Assembly (NCBI GenBank): GCA_037043455.1
Contig: JAWPHD010004388.1
Coordinates: 1 to 64,000, forward strand
From: Cyrtodaria siliqua
Lineage: Eukaryota; Mollusca; Bivalvia; Adapedonta; Hiatellidae
DNA length: 64,000 bases
Direction of reading: 5' to 3'
This document shows, one piece after another, positions 40,171 to 52,379 of this stretch. Both the position numbers and the translations under genes were made by a program. The stretch's first letter is position 1, and the number at the start of each line of letters is the position of its first letter. The notes beneath the pieces were generated by a model, which was given only the letters and a program-made list of their open reading frames with translations, was not told where the DNA came from and searched no databases.

Positions 40171-42980
40171 GCCTATCCTATATTTGCCCTAACTTTTACT
40201 TTATTGGCGTTAATGTTGATCCATGTTTTATTTTCGCAGTTAATTAACTATTTAAATACTATATTCACGCGTATTATAGTTGCTTGTACTAATTCAAATC
40301 AGCTGAGATTTAGTTACTTTCTAAAGTGTTCAAAAGTTTCAATGCAAATCGAGAGGGACGTTTTCATTCGTTTTAATTTATTCCTGACCACTTCCAATTA
40401 CTCTGATTTTGATACGTGGCCAAGATAAGGTCACCTCGGTTGATCCAATTCTTCCTCACATTACCCAACCAATCTATAATTGTTTTGACACCAGCGGTCA
40501 TCTCTGGCCAGCAATCAAAAGGTCGGCTTGAAACAATTTGACCTCTCCTTTGGACGGCGGTCATTTTCCATGGTTATGGACCAACTTTTCGATCACGACT
40601 TCAATTTTGTATTGTCAGAGTGTGGGAAAGTCCGCCGTCTACGACTTCATACGTAACCGGACAATTATTCAAGTTAATTTCTCCCCCTTTAGTACGATTC
40701 GCTGCGTTCATTTAGTAAGAGTGTTATGCGACGCGTTACGATGACAATGTAACCAGGTGTTTAGGTAAATATCTTGAAATGAAATATTCACACACATATG
40801 AGAAAAGAAGGGGTATCGGCTTCACTTGTGCTCCAGTTGTTGCTGGAGAAGACGGAGCTTTGTTTCGTTTTATGTAGAGACGACTTAGACAAACACCAAT
40901 CCATTCACACACCAATGAAACATTATTAGATCAGGTCTGTGATTCCTTGTATAGTATATGTTGTTCAAGCTCAGGAGTATTAAAAAAGGCTACTCCCATA
41001 TGGGTCTTACATATTATTTGCTGCTTAAAGTGTTTTCTTTTGCACCGAGTTGCCGAACATGGCAACCTTTTCAGCAGAGAACGTAACCTTCTATGTTGGC
41101 GGCGCTCGTCTGTGTGCAAACTCCGGATGTTGTTTAAATTCTGGATTCACATTTACAACAACTTTGTCGTTTACCTTATTTTCAATAGGTAACAAAACGA
41201 TTTCATTTTTGCTACTTTACGTATTTTCGTAAAACTTGATAACTTCCTTGGGCGGCTTTTTTTTATTATATAAAAATACAGTGTATACAGGTCAACCGTT
41301 ACAATTTTCTTTTCCGATACCTTTAGGTTTACCACCACCAATTACATGTAAACCTCCGAGGTGTATCGAATGTAGTTCCTATAATAAAAAGTAATCCCTC
41401 CTTTTTCGATGGAAATGGGCATTATAAGTAGGGGAAAACTGCCCATTTCTATTCGATTTTGTGGTTATATGTATAAGAAGCGTATTAATAGGTTTTACTG
41501 GATCACTGATGAACATTTTCGAAATTTCGACTCTATGCTTACACTTTGTCAGCAACGAAAACAGTCGATCAATAAAAACAGCTGTACCCTTGACCTGTTT
41601 AGTAAACAAACAAGAACTTTCTTACATGGCTTGTGACCCCACGTTTTCTGGTGATTTTTCAAGTGGAAAAATAGTTTTCTATATGAACATTACACTGCTG
41701 CATTATCCATACTTGAGTTGAATTTGCAGCAAGTCATTAATATGTGACACTTTAACATTGGTGTCTATGGGGAAAATAATTAGTGCTTTCATACCTTTAC
41801 ATTTTTCTTTTCTGAAACTGAATGTCTACAGTACTGATATGTTGCAAGACGCGTTTATGGTACTTGTCTATCTGAATATGCATTATGTCAAGGTTCATGA
41901 TGACTTCACTCAAGCTATAGCTGTCTGTTTCATGTGTATTATAATGCGTCGTCACTATGTGGAGCTAGTTACCCCTTGTCTATCCGAACGTACGAAACAC
42001 GTTTTAGCTGAGTTCATTAAATTGTATCAGACATCGGAAGCTTTCAGTCATGACAGCTAACGTAGGTCAATATGAAATGACATTCACCCTATTGTCGCAC
42101 TTCATTAATTTGCATTCAAGTTTCACATTCAAGTTTCACATTCGATTAATACTGAAAAGGGGATCCCTTGGAAGCAACTAACACACACAAGAGATAAAAG
42201 TAGCAGACTCGGTTTTATTGAGTCTGTTCATGAGAGGTAATGTAAAGCGCAACTCCTCTCACGCCTCCTAGCACCGGCTTAAGCGATATTCTACTTTAAA
42301 GCCACAAATAACGGTGTGTCTGTGGAAAAAAAATCACGAGATGTTCTTGATAAAATGTGCTACAAACGTCATGTTTCATCTGTAAGTACTTACGATTATT
42401 CTACACTATATACAACTTTATCCCACGACCTTATTCAAGACTAGCTCACAAAACCTTTGCTAGAGAAAACCAACAACCAAGGTTTTAGCCTGTAACATTT
42501 ATATTTTTAGCGTTTTTTATTAAAGGAAGTTTAGACAGTAACACTGTGAAAATATTTATCAGGTTATGACCCTGTCATTTTGCAATGCACTGCATATTAA
42601 GTGGTTGACCCGTGCTCAGTTCGCCACCTTGTTTTCCTCTTTGATTGCATCCTCTTTGATTGCATCCTCTTTGATTGCACTATGATGACGTCTACCTAAA
42701 TTGTGAAAGGTCGCTAACGTTTGATGTTTGTCTTCAATCTTAAAGGTCATGCCTTTAAAGGTTTTATTCTCTTGTTGCTCGGGCATATGCAAGTCACTGA
42801 CTACTTGCTTTGTGGCTTTCTATAAGCTTTTTTTTAAAAACTATATTTATATATATATATACATGATCATGTATGTGTTATATTGTCTATGATGCTGCCT
42901 AGTTTGTTAGAGGATATAACCTGACCCGGATATCTTTATTTACACTGTCCCATTTTATTGGGATGACTCTAGGGTTAGAG
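40171..42980. other. No gene confirmed; several short open frames
   Basis: Frames of 60-114 codons occur on both strands. The longest clean one without repeat content is 41758-42060 (+, 100 residues), which shows no domain I recognise. A minus frame at 40564-40373 (WPEMTAGVKTIIDWLGNVRK...) looks mildly protein-like but is unidentified. (ttgattgcatcctct) is repeated three times near 42637-42680. Confidence 0.35.
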
Positions 42981-42988
42981 TGAGGTTT

Positions 42989-43306
42989 CAGAGGCGTAGC
43001 TAGGCCCTTTTGGAGGATACGCCCGTATATTGGGGTCCAAGGGGCGATTGTGGGGGGTCCGTGGCCCTAAGCGTCCGCAAGTTGCTTTTGACGATTTTGG
43101 GCTGAAAATGATGGCTTTTAAAAAATGAAATTCACTTTACATCTGCCGGTTTTATTGATAATAATATATGTTTATACATTTCTAATGATGGGTCTCATCC
43201 TAGTCAGGCTTCAGTTTTTATTGCATTTTTGGGGCACTATGTTTTTTCATTTTTTTCCCAGAAGCGTACGCACGGGCGTACTGGCGTATGCCTGGCTACG
43301 CGCCTG
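42989..43306. mobile_element. hAT-like MITE (CAG-GGCGTAGC-AGGC ends)
   Basis: The left end CAGAGGCGTAGCTAGGC and the right end GCCTGGCTACGCGCCTG pair with few differences. Such 'CAG-GGCGTAGCCAGG' ends are common among hAT elements (family knowledge). GGTTT flanks both sides; a full 8-bp duplication is not visible. Confidence 0.75.
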
Positions 43307-43379
43307 GGTTTGGTGCACCCTAGAACCTGGTTTAACCCCTAGTGGACTTTTTGCCACTGACTGAAACATGTTCATACCT

Positions 43380-43440
43380 GAACTAGGTCCATACGAATGA
43401 CCTTCGTCTAACTAGGTCCATACGAATGACCTTCGTCTAC
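43380..43440. repeat. 29-bp direct duplication
   Basis: 'aactaggtccatacgaatga' + ccttcgtct occurs twice in tandem. Confidence 0.9.
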
Positions 43441-43499
43441 TGTGAAATACTTCGTTTATCTACTCCATTTCTCACACAATACCGTAGAGCATCCAATCT

Positions 43500-43732
43500 A
43501 CATGATAGTGGGATAGTAAAGACGTTGGGTCTAACACGTTCTCGCCTCTCACCGCTGCGGGTTCGAATCCGACTGGGAGCTCGACTTGGCAAGTGAGAAC
43601 GGATGGCGTGCGGTATACAGTACTGGTTCTACGCAGAGAAAATGGCTTCGTCTGCCTCTACCACAAACAAATCGACCGTCATATATGGCCTAACATGTGC
43701 TAAAATGACGTAAACACCATTCAAACAAACAT
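43500..43732 (+). mobile_element. tRNA-derived SINE
   Basis: The head 'gggatagtaaagacgttggg' lacks the first tRNA bases; the B box cgggttcgaatccgac follows at about 43559. Body 'gtatacagtactggttctac' and 'gtctgcctctaccacaaaca', tail 'aaatgacgtaaacaccattc' then aaacaaac. Confidence 0.87.
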
Positions 43733-44274
43733 AATATCAAGTTCGGTTCGGTTACTCCATTACTCATATATAGTCCACAACATTATACCGGGCATATTCC
43801 CCGTTTTTTATTTAAAAAAAAAAGAAAAAAGCAAGCTGTATTGTAATGGTGCGTTTTTGGCATATATCTGACAGAACACTTGTGTGGTATTTGAAAGACA
43901 ATATTTTTGACAAATTTGAGAATTAATATTTGACAAAGTTGAATTACCTTCAATGTAAAAATAAATAAGAAACAAATGTTGACCCTTAACCACACCCACT
44001 CCGGCTTCAGTTTTGTATTGCATTTTTGGACATTTTTTTTTCTTCATTTTTTCAAATTGATGTATAGGCCCGGGCTTATATGGCCTAATAGTAGCTACGC
44101 TGTTGCACACATCTTCACAAGTGAAATACAAGAAAACAGTGATGCACAGTATCACAAGCCGATCAGAACATTTACATCAGAAAACAGTACGGGGAATGAA
44201 TATGATAGAAATAAACGAACGATGTGTACAATAGATGTTATAATGTTTTTATTTGTACGGCCAAAACGAATAAT

Positions 44275-44524
44275 AGGTGTGTTTCCTATTGCATGCTGTA
44301 AAAAAATAGGGTAGGTCGGTAGGCTTTTTTTTTTGGAGCAAGATATCTCATAAACCTCATACAAGTTGATGATACAACTAAACGTTTGTCTGTGATGTCG
44401 GTTTACCTCGATATATTGTGATAAATCATTGTTCAGAACATTTTTTTTTTTTTAATGTATTCATTAAAAGTTTTAGGGTCGGCCCCTTAAAAATAGGGTC
44501 GGTCGGGCCACCGGAAACACAGGT
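44275..44524 (-). mobile_element. TIR repeat with ACCTGTGTTTCC end, copy 2
   Basis: Reverse copy of 30173-30480; the ends aggtgtgtttcc and ggaaacacaggt pair. 'gggtcggtcgggccaccgga' is the most conserved part. Confidence 0.8.
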
Positions 44525-45239
44525 ATTTTTTTGTTGTGCCTAATTGGCAACAATCAAAACATTCATGACGACAGATTTGAGCACTAGATAAACTAGTCAT
44601 CATGAGACAAACTGAACATATTTTTAATTTTGGCATCTGTGTCGTATAATGTTATAATATGAATATGATAGACATCTGAAACAGTATGTGTAATGGATCA
44701 CTAAATAGATGTGTTTCATGATTAGTGAGGAATTGGGAAAATATATTGGTTAGAATATGAAGAATTGGTAAATTATCATAGTTATAAACGAAACTTAATG
44801 ATTTTTATAATATCAATTAGCCTCTGTGAAGGTAATCTCAGTGTTTAGCAATGTAAATTTACATTAGAAGAAAGAGTTTAATGTTAGACGTTTTTTATTA
44901 TTGAAATCTGAACATGATTTCATGTAAACTAAGTAGCAGTGGAGCAGACCTATTCAAACTCTTTAGAAGAAGCTTCAGTTAAAGTTTCGTCATCTCTGTT
45001 TAATGATTGAAGAGGTGTTCCTTATTTTAAAATCAGACAGTCCCAAAAAAAGATACATATGTAGCTGTACACACAAACAGTTATATTCAAACACAATTTC
45101 CGTTGTTCCCAAAGATTGCCGTTTATCCCTTTAATAAAGTTTAACATCAATCAATAAACAGTGACGATACCGATTTGGAACCAGCTGTATTCGTATGCTG
45201 AGAACAGATCGATACCTAATTCTTGTAGTAAAATATCAG

Positions 45240-45650
45240 ACTACACCAATTACCAACCAATCAGCGGGCAGGCAAAACGTTCTGGGGTTAATTCGGAGCT
45301 ATTACACAGAATCTCTTTATTTTGATTGGTTGACAAGGTAAACAAACCAAAAAATCTTGCTGAAAAAATAAAATTCAACTTTTAAAGAGTACTTATAAAG
45401 GTTAAATCATACATTTGTGCAATGTATTCATAATGTGTTGCATAATCAAAAAAAGGTAGGGGTCAGCACCATCCGACCCAAACAGCTTTTTCAAAACATA
45501 CTCAACGTACGGCTTATGTATGTTTTTTTTTGATAAAACTAAGATAGGTCTTTGAAAACAAGTAATAAGAAATATAGCTTCCTATATTAGGGAACTCAGT
45601 ACAAAGCTTAGAGCTATAAGGTAGGCCTATGGAAAATGAATTGGTGTAGT
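45240..45650 (+). mobile_element. MITE with ACTACACCAATT ends, copy A (411 bp)
   Basis: It starts ACTACACCAATT and ends AATTGGTGTAGT, a perfect 12-bp inverted pair (about 16 bp with one mismatch if tca/tga is included). Landmarks: 'caatcagcgggcag', 'ggttgacaaggtaaacaaac', 'aaagagtacttataaaggtt', 'tacggcttatgtatg'. No coding frame. Confidence 0.87.
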
Positions 45651-46868
45651 ATGACCTAAAGATAGATTCTGCATAGGGTAAAAGTGAAAGTAGACATACT
45701 TTTTTCTAACACAATGATTGAAAGTGGAAAATGTGAGAAATGTTGAATTATGGTGTATTTTGACTTTTCTTATAACTCTTTTCATGGTTTTTAAATATTT
45801 GAAAGTTTTGTGATGCAACATAGGTAATTTGAATTATTTTATTAAGGGTTGTGGACACAAAATAAGCCATACCTGACACCTGGTATACAAAGCACATGTT
45901 TGACACAGTTAAAGGTATATCTAGTAAGTTTTATTCATTTCTGAGGGCTTTGCATACATTGTTAGAAAGCGACAATCTACATCTGTCCGAAAAGATGTCG
46001 AAAAGCCGCTTATGTCTGTTTTGATGTTGAGGTAAACTCTGACTTTGAGTTCATATGGTTAGTGTCGATATGCAAATATGTTATGTGGTTTAATACATTT
46101 TACAAATTTAATTATTAATTTGCAAAAAATATGACCTTTTGTATGTTTTTCTAAAAAAAAATTCTACCCCACCCCCTTCATTTTAATGAATTTTCATGGA
46201 TCTGTACTTTAAACAGTGCTTATTGGCTGCATGGTTACATGAATATGACCTGGAAAGACGTATAAACAATATCTTATAAAAAATACAATAAACAGTACAG
46301 TAACAGGCAATCTTGTGTAATGAGCATATTGTAAAACATGGCATGACCCTAAAAATGGAGTTGGGGAGGATAGTCTCAGAATTATTTTTTGTCATTTTTA
46401 AACTGAAACGTTGCATTTTCTTGATGGTTTCACATATAGATACTGCTGATTAAGGTGAATTAATTTATTTGAAGGCAGATTTTGAATATATACCAAAACA
46501 GTGGCGTTTTATGTTAAAATCTGCTATTTTGACCCCTGAAAATCACAAATATAATTTTTGAGTAGATCTTATTTTCAAGATAGCTTCAACTGGTTGAAAA
46601 TCACATGTTGTTGATGAAATCAATTTAAAATCCCTTTATTTGAAGCGAAAGATTTGAACGGTTGTCGAGATATGGCATTTTGAAGATTCTGGATTTACGC
46701 GTAAAAAACGAAGGAATTTTGCTTTAACTGAAGCTGTTTTTAAGCCCTCATATTTTGTCGAAAAGTTTTTTCTAAAAAAGAATGACATCCTTTTTCTCAT
46801 ATTGAATGTATCAAACAATTTAGCAAGAAAAAAAACTTCGGTCAGGTTTGAATGTCTCTTTCGATCAG
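45651..46868. other. Spacer between two direct MITE copies, nothing recognised
   Basis: A single-copy-looking AT-rich stretch with short frames only. No reverse transcriptase, integrase or primer-binding site is seen, so the flanking copies should not be read as LTRs. Confidence 0.45.
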
Positions 46869-47316
46869 ACTACACCAATTATCAACCAGTCAGCGGGCAG
46901 AGAAAAAGTTCCAGGGTAAATTCGGAGCTATTACACAGAATCTCTTAATTTTGATCGGTTGACAAGGTAAACAAACCAAAAAATCTTGCTAAAAAATTAA
47001 AATTCAACTTTTAAAGAGTACTTATAAAGGTTAAATCATACATTTGTGCAATGTATTCATAATGTGTTGCATACTCAAAAAAAGAAGTATATTTTACATT
47101 TTCCTCATGTTTCTACATGCAAGTAGGTGGATCAGCACCATCCGACTCAAACAGCTTTTTCAAAACATACTGAACGTACGGCTTATGTTTGTTTTTTTGA
47201 TAAAACTAAGATAGGTCATTGAAAACAAGTAATAACAATATAGCGTCCTATATTAGGGAACTCAGTACAGAGCTTAGAGCTATAAGGTAGGTCTATGGAA
47301 AATGAATTGGTGTAGT
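46869..47316 (+). mobile_element. MITE with ACTACACCAATT ends, copy B (448 bp)
   Basis: Same orientation and sequence landmarks as copy A. It carries a roughly 40-bp segment absent from copy A (tattttacattttcctcatg, ttctacatgcaag). The base composition just outside the right end (atgacctaaa) is shared with copy A. Confidence 0.87.
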
Positions 47317-48465
47317 ATGACCTAAAACCAGTTCTACGCGCATGCGCAGATCATAATTTGTAGACTGTAACCCTAAAATTGATACGCAGTTCAAGTAGTA
47401 GAAGACCCATATACCTGAATACCAATTTGACTGAGTCCGGGAAAATATAAGTACATAGCACATAAGTACAATCAACGACTTATTTTGTTGGAGACTAAAC
47501 AATTTGGTTAATCCGTTTTCTAAGCAAGCGTGGCATTTGGGTCCCATTGTCACATGTTCTATAATCGCAGCGTCGTGAAGCACAACTCCTCATGCATGCA
47601 TATTGTGACGATCTCTGCAGTGTGCATCATTGTTCAGAGTTCAAGACGTGCAGACGCCAAAGTTATATTATATAAGGTGTCTTGTAGAATGTTGTTCGAT
47701 TACGTAATTATTTGTTTAATATAAACCGATAGCACTATAAACCTCAACTTCACATGATTTTTTATATAGAAACATTGACCAAACATAAACATTGTCGACC
47801 ATACGATGTCGTCATTGGGTCACGACACTCAACTTCAATTAGATGTAAAGATTGGTTAAACTTTTTACCTCAGCCGCGTCTTAAAGTTGTCCTCCAATTA
47901 CATCGGGACAATATCTAAATATTACCTGAAGAATGTACAATTTAGGCGATTAACTGGAGATGAACTTATTGACACGGTGATAAACTCCGCAGACTGCCAT
48001 AAAACACAATGTGCACTGCAAAACCTCAGGTCCATAAACGCCTTAACAGTGGTTATTATTATTACAAGTGTTTCATCAGTTTGAACGCAGTTACTCGTCG
48101 GTTTACCTCACTAGATTGGATATATTTAAATTGACCATGAATATATCAATTTATCGTTGTAGTCGCCGGCGAGAATGACCGCACTACTAGATTTCGGACA
48201 CGGTGACACGCGCTGTTTTCATGAGATATATTTAAGACAAAACAAATGTTTTTTTACTTAAACAGCAATCTTCTCGTTATGCAATATATAGAGTATGATA
48301 TTCTCGAGTTGGCATTATTATATTTCAAGTATCAATAAAAAGGTGGTACCTTTAGCGTTAGTGTTATTATGTTTAGCGGATGAGGTGACTTGCCTTGCCG
48401 TTGAATCCGGTACGCAGTATAGTCTGCTGGTACCCAAAATCACACGCATGATAGATATGTGCGAG
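47317..48465. other. No gene recognised
   Basis: A 96-codon minus frame (47583-47293) overlaps MITE copy B and a 65-codon plus frame (47887-48084) has no recognised domain. Confidence 0.4.
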
Positions 48466-48469
48466 TGAC

Positions 48470-48730
48470 ACTCGTCCTCATGCAACTTGATAGGTACATT
48501 GAACTTGGTGCGAGGAGAAACCCTGTTGCTTATGGTGTCACTAGGCAAAGGTCAAGGTCGCTATGACCTTGTAGCGAACTACGCAGTCCGAGCGATAACT
48601 CAGTAAATATTAAAACCACTCTCATGAAACTTCATAAGAACCTTGCCCTTGGTGAGAGGATACAACCTATCGCTTTTGGTGTCATAAGGTCAAAGGTCAA
48701 GTTCACGACTAATACAAATTCCAAGCGATT
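48470..48730. repeat. Two modules of the aggtcaaggtcac family
   Basis: 'cttgatgcgaggagaaaccc'-type and 'cttcataagaaccttgccct' phrases with 'aggcaaaggtcaaggtc' and 'gtcaaaggtcaagttcac', related to 38700-39290. Confidence 0.75.
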
Positions 48731-48955
48731 GCTCCTGAAGTATAATAAATACCGCGAGTTTGGAATTAATCCAGATAACCATGCGTACCTTTAAAACTAC
48801 GGAAATCTACTCTTGCTATTTCCTAGAACCATAACCTGATGTCATGGTAGAATTCTGTCACGTGAAGTAATAGTAGAAGTAAGTCACGTGATGTCATAGT
48901 AGAAGTAAATCACCTGATGGAATAGTAGAAGTAAGTCAAGTGATGTAATAGTATA

Positions 48956-49105
48956 CAACTATCTACTTCTGTTGAGGTCAGTGGTTAAAACTATTCATCC
49001 AAGGGAGTGACTATTGGCCGAGACGAACTCCCAGCTGAGGGTCAATAGTCATTCCCGAGGATGAATAGTTTTTAACTATTTACTGAAACAGAAGTAGATA
49101 GTTGT
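48956..49105. mobile_element. Fold-back element, about 65-bp arms
   Basis: 'acaactatctacttctg' at the left pairs with 'cagaagtagatagttgt' at the right. Inner pairs are 'ggttaaaactattcatcc' with 'ggatgaatagtttttaac' and 'gactattggcc' with 'ggtcaatagtc'. The apex is near 49030. Confidence 0.85.
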
Positions 49106-49149
49106 TTTATTATATTGAATCGTATAAACTCCATTAGTTTAAGGCCTCT

Positions 49150-50070
49150 ATCTTTTCAGCTGAACTTAAGGCAATTGAACTTGCCTTAATAGAACTTGCC
49201 TTAAATTATATTCAGGAATCCGATGATGACCATTTCGCAATCTTTTCTGATTCCCTTTCTTCTCTTCAAGCACTAGGTAATATGAAACATGATAATCCAG
49301 TTGAGCTTCAACTTTTAGAAAAGTACAATTCTCTTATAGTTGATAATGTTATTATTTTCTGCTAGCTTCCAAGCCATGCAGGAATACGTGGTAATGATAG
49401 AGCTGATAGTGCTGCTAAGGCAGCATTAGGTTAACATATATCTATACCAAATTACCTTATACTGATTTTAAAGGTTGTATCAACACATATATTCGTAACT
49501 CTTGGCAAGCCGCTTGGGACTTGTCGGTGAACAATAAACTTCATTCCATTAAACCGTTACTCGGAGAATGGCGTCCTTCGTAAAGGGGAAGTTGTCCTAG
49601 CCAAGGTCAGAATAGGGCATACACGCTGTACTCATTCATATTTATTACAAGGTGAGCAGTTGCCAGAATGTATACCCTGTTTTGCACCCATATCTTGTCG
49701 GAATGTGTGGACTTTGAACCTATGCGACAAAGATACTACACAGTTAATACTTTGAAAGAGTTATTTGATACTATAGATTTTAGTCTTGTTTTAGATTTCG
49801 TTAAGGAAATCAGACTTTATAAATCAATATAATATTTTCCTATATATATTAACTTGTTTCCAAGCCCGTTGGCGGGCATTTGTTGATTTACATCTATACA
49901 TAGTTTGTGTTGCTACCATATCATCCCTTATTTGTAGATAGTTTTGTCTTTATACGTTTACATTTTTTTTAATTACTACTTAATCCCTTCATGATTCATC
50001 GGTTTTTGCGCACAATATGACCTATTTGTGTGTCGACGTGCCGTAAAACACCATTCATTCATTCAGTTTG
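49150..50070 (+). mobile_element. 5'-truncated non-LTR retrotransposon: RNase H and 3' tail
   Basis: 49155-49437 translates to an RNase H core: LSAELKAIELALIELALNYI, then FAIFSDSLSSLQAL, then LPSHAGIRGNDRADSAAKAA, with one in-frame stop just before LPSHAG. The E of SAELKA, the D of FSDSLS and the final GN-RAD aspartate are in place. A downstream part (RKGEVVLAKVRIGHTRCTHS, LLQGEQLPECIPC) and a C-terminus (KELFDTIDFSLVLDFVKEIR) are typical of LINE ORF2 tails with RNase H. The 3' UTR ends in a cattcattcatt repeat near 50067. The frames are broken, so the copy is dead. Confidence 0.88.
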
Positions 50071-51479
50071 TTTACTTGTTTGCATATATGACGTCACGTT
50101 TTGGGAAAGCGTAACGTCATTCTCAGATAATTGACCTGCAAAACAGACTATTGGCCGCAAAACCAGATTGAACCGGATAGGAAACATCCTAAGTCAATAG
50201 TTCATACTAATAACTTACACGTGACTGCCTTTTAGCCAGTGGAAACTACGTATTTAAAATGATATATAATAATAGAAGTAAGTCACCTGATGGAATAGTA
50301 GAAGTAAGTCCCCTGATGGAATAGCAGAAGTAAGTCACCTGATGTCATGATATAAGTAAGTCACTTGATGTTAGAGTAGTAAGTCACATGATGTCATGGT
50401 AGAAGTAATTCACCTGATGTCATAGTATAAGTCAGTCACATGATGTCATGGTAGAAGTAAGTCACCTGCTGGAATAGTAGAAGTAAGTTACCCGATGAAA
50501 TAGTAGAAGCAAGTCACGTGATATAATAGTTGAAGTAAGTCACCTGATGAAATAGTAGAAGCAAATCACGTGATATAACAGTTGAAGTAAGTCACCTGAT
50601 GGAATAGTAGAAGTAAGTCACCTGATGAAATAGTAGAAGCAAGTCACGTGATATAATAGTTGAAGTAAGTCACCTGCTGAAATAGTAGAAGCAAGTCACG
50701 TGATATAATAGTTGAAGTAAGTCACCTGATGGAATAGTATAAGCAAGTCACGTGATATAATAGTTGAAGTAAGTCACCTGATGATATAGTAGAAGCAAGA
50801 CTGATATACTAGTTGAAGTAAGTCACTTGATGAAATAGTAGAAGCAAGTCACGTGCTATAATAGTAGAAGTAAGTCACCTGATGTCATAGTATAAGTCAG
50901 TCACCTGATGTGATAGTAGAAGTAAGTCACCTGATGTCATAGTATAAGTCAGTCACCTGATGTGATAGTAGAAGTAAGTCACCTGATGTGATAGTAGAAG
51001 TAAGTCGCATGATGTGATAGTAGAAGTAAGTGGCATGATGTGATAGTAGAAGTAAGTCACCTGATGTCATAGTAGAAGTAAGTCGCATGATGTGATAGTA
51101 GAATTAAGTCACCTGGTGTCATAGTAGAAGTAAGTCGCATGATGTGATAGTAGAAGTAAGTCACCTGATGTCATAGTAGAAGTAAGTCACCTGATGTCAT
51201 AGTAGAAGTAAGTCGCATGATGTCATAGTATAAGTCAGTCACCTGATGTCATAGTAGAAGTAAGTCGCATGATGTGATAGTAGAAGTAAGTCACCTGGTG
51301 TCATAGTAGAAGTAAGTCGCATGATGTGATAGTAGAAGTAAGTCACCTGATGTCATAGTAGAAGTAAGTCACCTGATGTCATAGTAGAAGTAAGTCGCAT
51401 GATGTCATAGTATAAGTCAGTCACCTGATGTCATAGTAGAAGTAAGTCGCATGATGTCATAGTAGAAGTAAGTCACCGT

Positions 51480-52370
51480 TACTAGTTCCTCGCAAGGGCT
51501 TCCTGTTCCGTTATCTGTATGTTGCAGTCTGCTAATACAAGCTTGAGATTCATTTACAGATAATCAGGTGGTGGTAGAAAGTGATGCAGCGTTAGACATA
51601 ATATATATCAGAAAGTAAGACAATGCCTTCTCTCTTTACTGACGAAACTATTTTGATCCCCGCTCCAATTTGTTTTATACAACTATTTGGAAGATGACAC
51701 TGTTTTATGGCAGATTCATTTGCCTGAATTATATGTACATAAACATGAACATGAACGAACATACATTATAAGGAACGAACGAATGGCGTTTTATAACACT
51801 TTGACCTGGGTCTATATATTGAGCCCCTACTCCCGACCCCTAGCCCCGCCTTCATACCCCCACCCACCACCTCCCACACGCTTTTAAATCTGACACAGCC
51901 AAGTACATTTTATAATCAATACCTTTCTGGGAACAATGCTTAACTGTATTCCGAATAACGGTATCCTTTCTCCCAGTTACACTAGGTCCAAACAACTGAC
52001 AATTTCGCTATAATATATTAGGTGTGTATTTAAAAATCTCATGTCTTAAAGAATATAAGAAGTGTTCAAACGACAATAAGTTCGAGCCCGCTATCTTCTA
52101 GTTTCGTTTATCAGAATTGTATTATTTTAAATACAATGTTGCAACACTGTTCGAGTCTTGTATCTATGTGCAAACTTGGAACATGTTATGATGGTGACTT
52201 CTGCATTCACGTAAGTAATGGTGCGTATTTTCTATATGTGTGTTAGAATTATTCATTCAATAGTGCCTTTTGTTTAGAAAAGACAAATTTAATGTTGAAT
52301 TCGCAAACACTACTGTAAAAATCATGGACGTCAATATAACACATAATATTGTTACACTTCTTATGCCATA
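51480..52370. other. No gene recognised
   Basis: Short frames only; a C-rich patch at 51825-51880. Confidence 0.4.
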
Positions 52371-52379
52371 TTAAATTGC

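Larger units (their letters stand above)
48840..51477. repeat. 26-bp minisatellite with E-box core, interrupted
   Basis: The unit is about 'agtaagtcacctgatgtcat' + agtaga. The first block is 48840-48955 and the second 50270-51477; 48956-50270 is inserted material. About 50 units. Three local variants segregate: a 52-bp dimer with 'caagtcacgtgatataatag' (50510-50870), a 'gtgatagtagaagtaa' block (50890-51180), and a block alternating gtcacctga with gtcgcatga (51000-51477). Many units carry CACGTG or CACCTG hexamers. Confidence 0.93.

Noticed and set aside
41758..42060. 100-residue plus-strand protein
   Set aside because: No homologous domain recognised, no splice or promoter context; left as an unassigned frame.
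43125..43364. 79-residue plus-strand protein
   Set aside because: Its second half is the right end of a hAT-like MITE.
45240..47316. LTR retrotransposon (two direct repeats with internal region)
   Set aside because: Each repeat has its own terminal inverted ends and the spacer has no gag/pol, PBS or polypurine tract.
48840..51477. CRISPR-like regular repeats
   Set aside because: Contiguous 26-bp tandem repeat without spacers.
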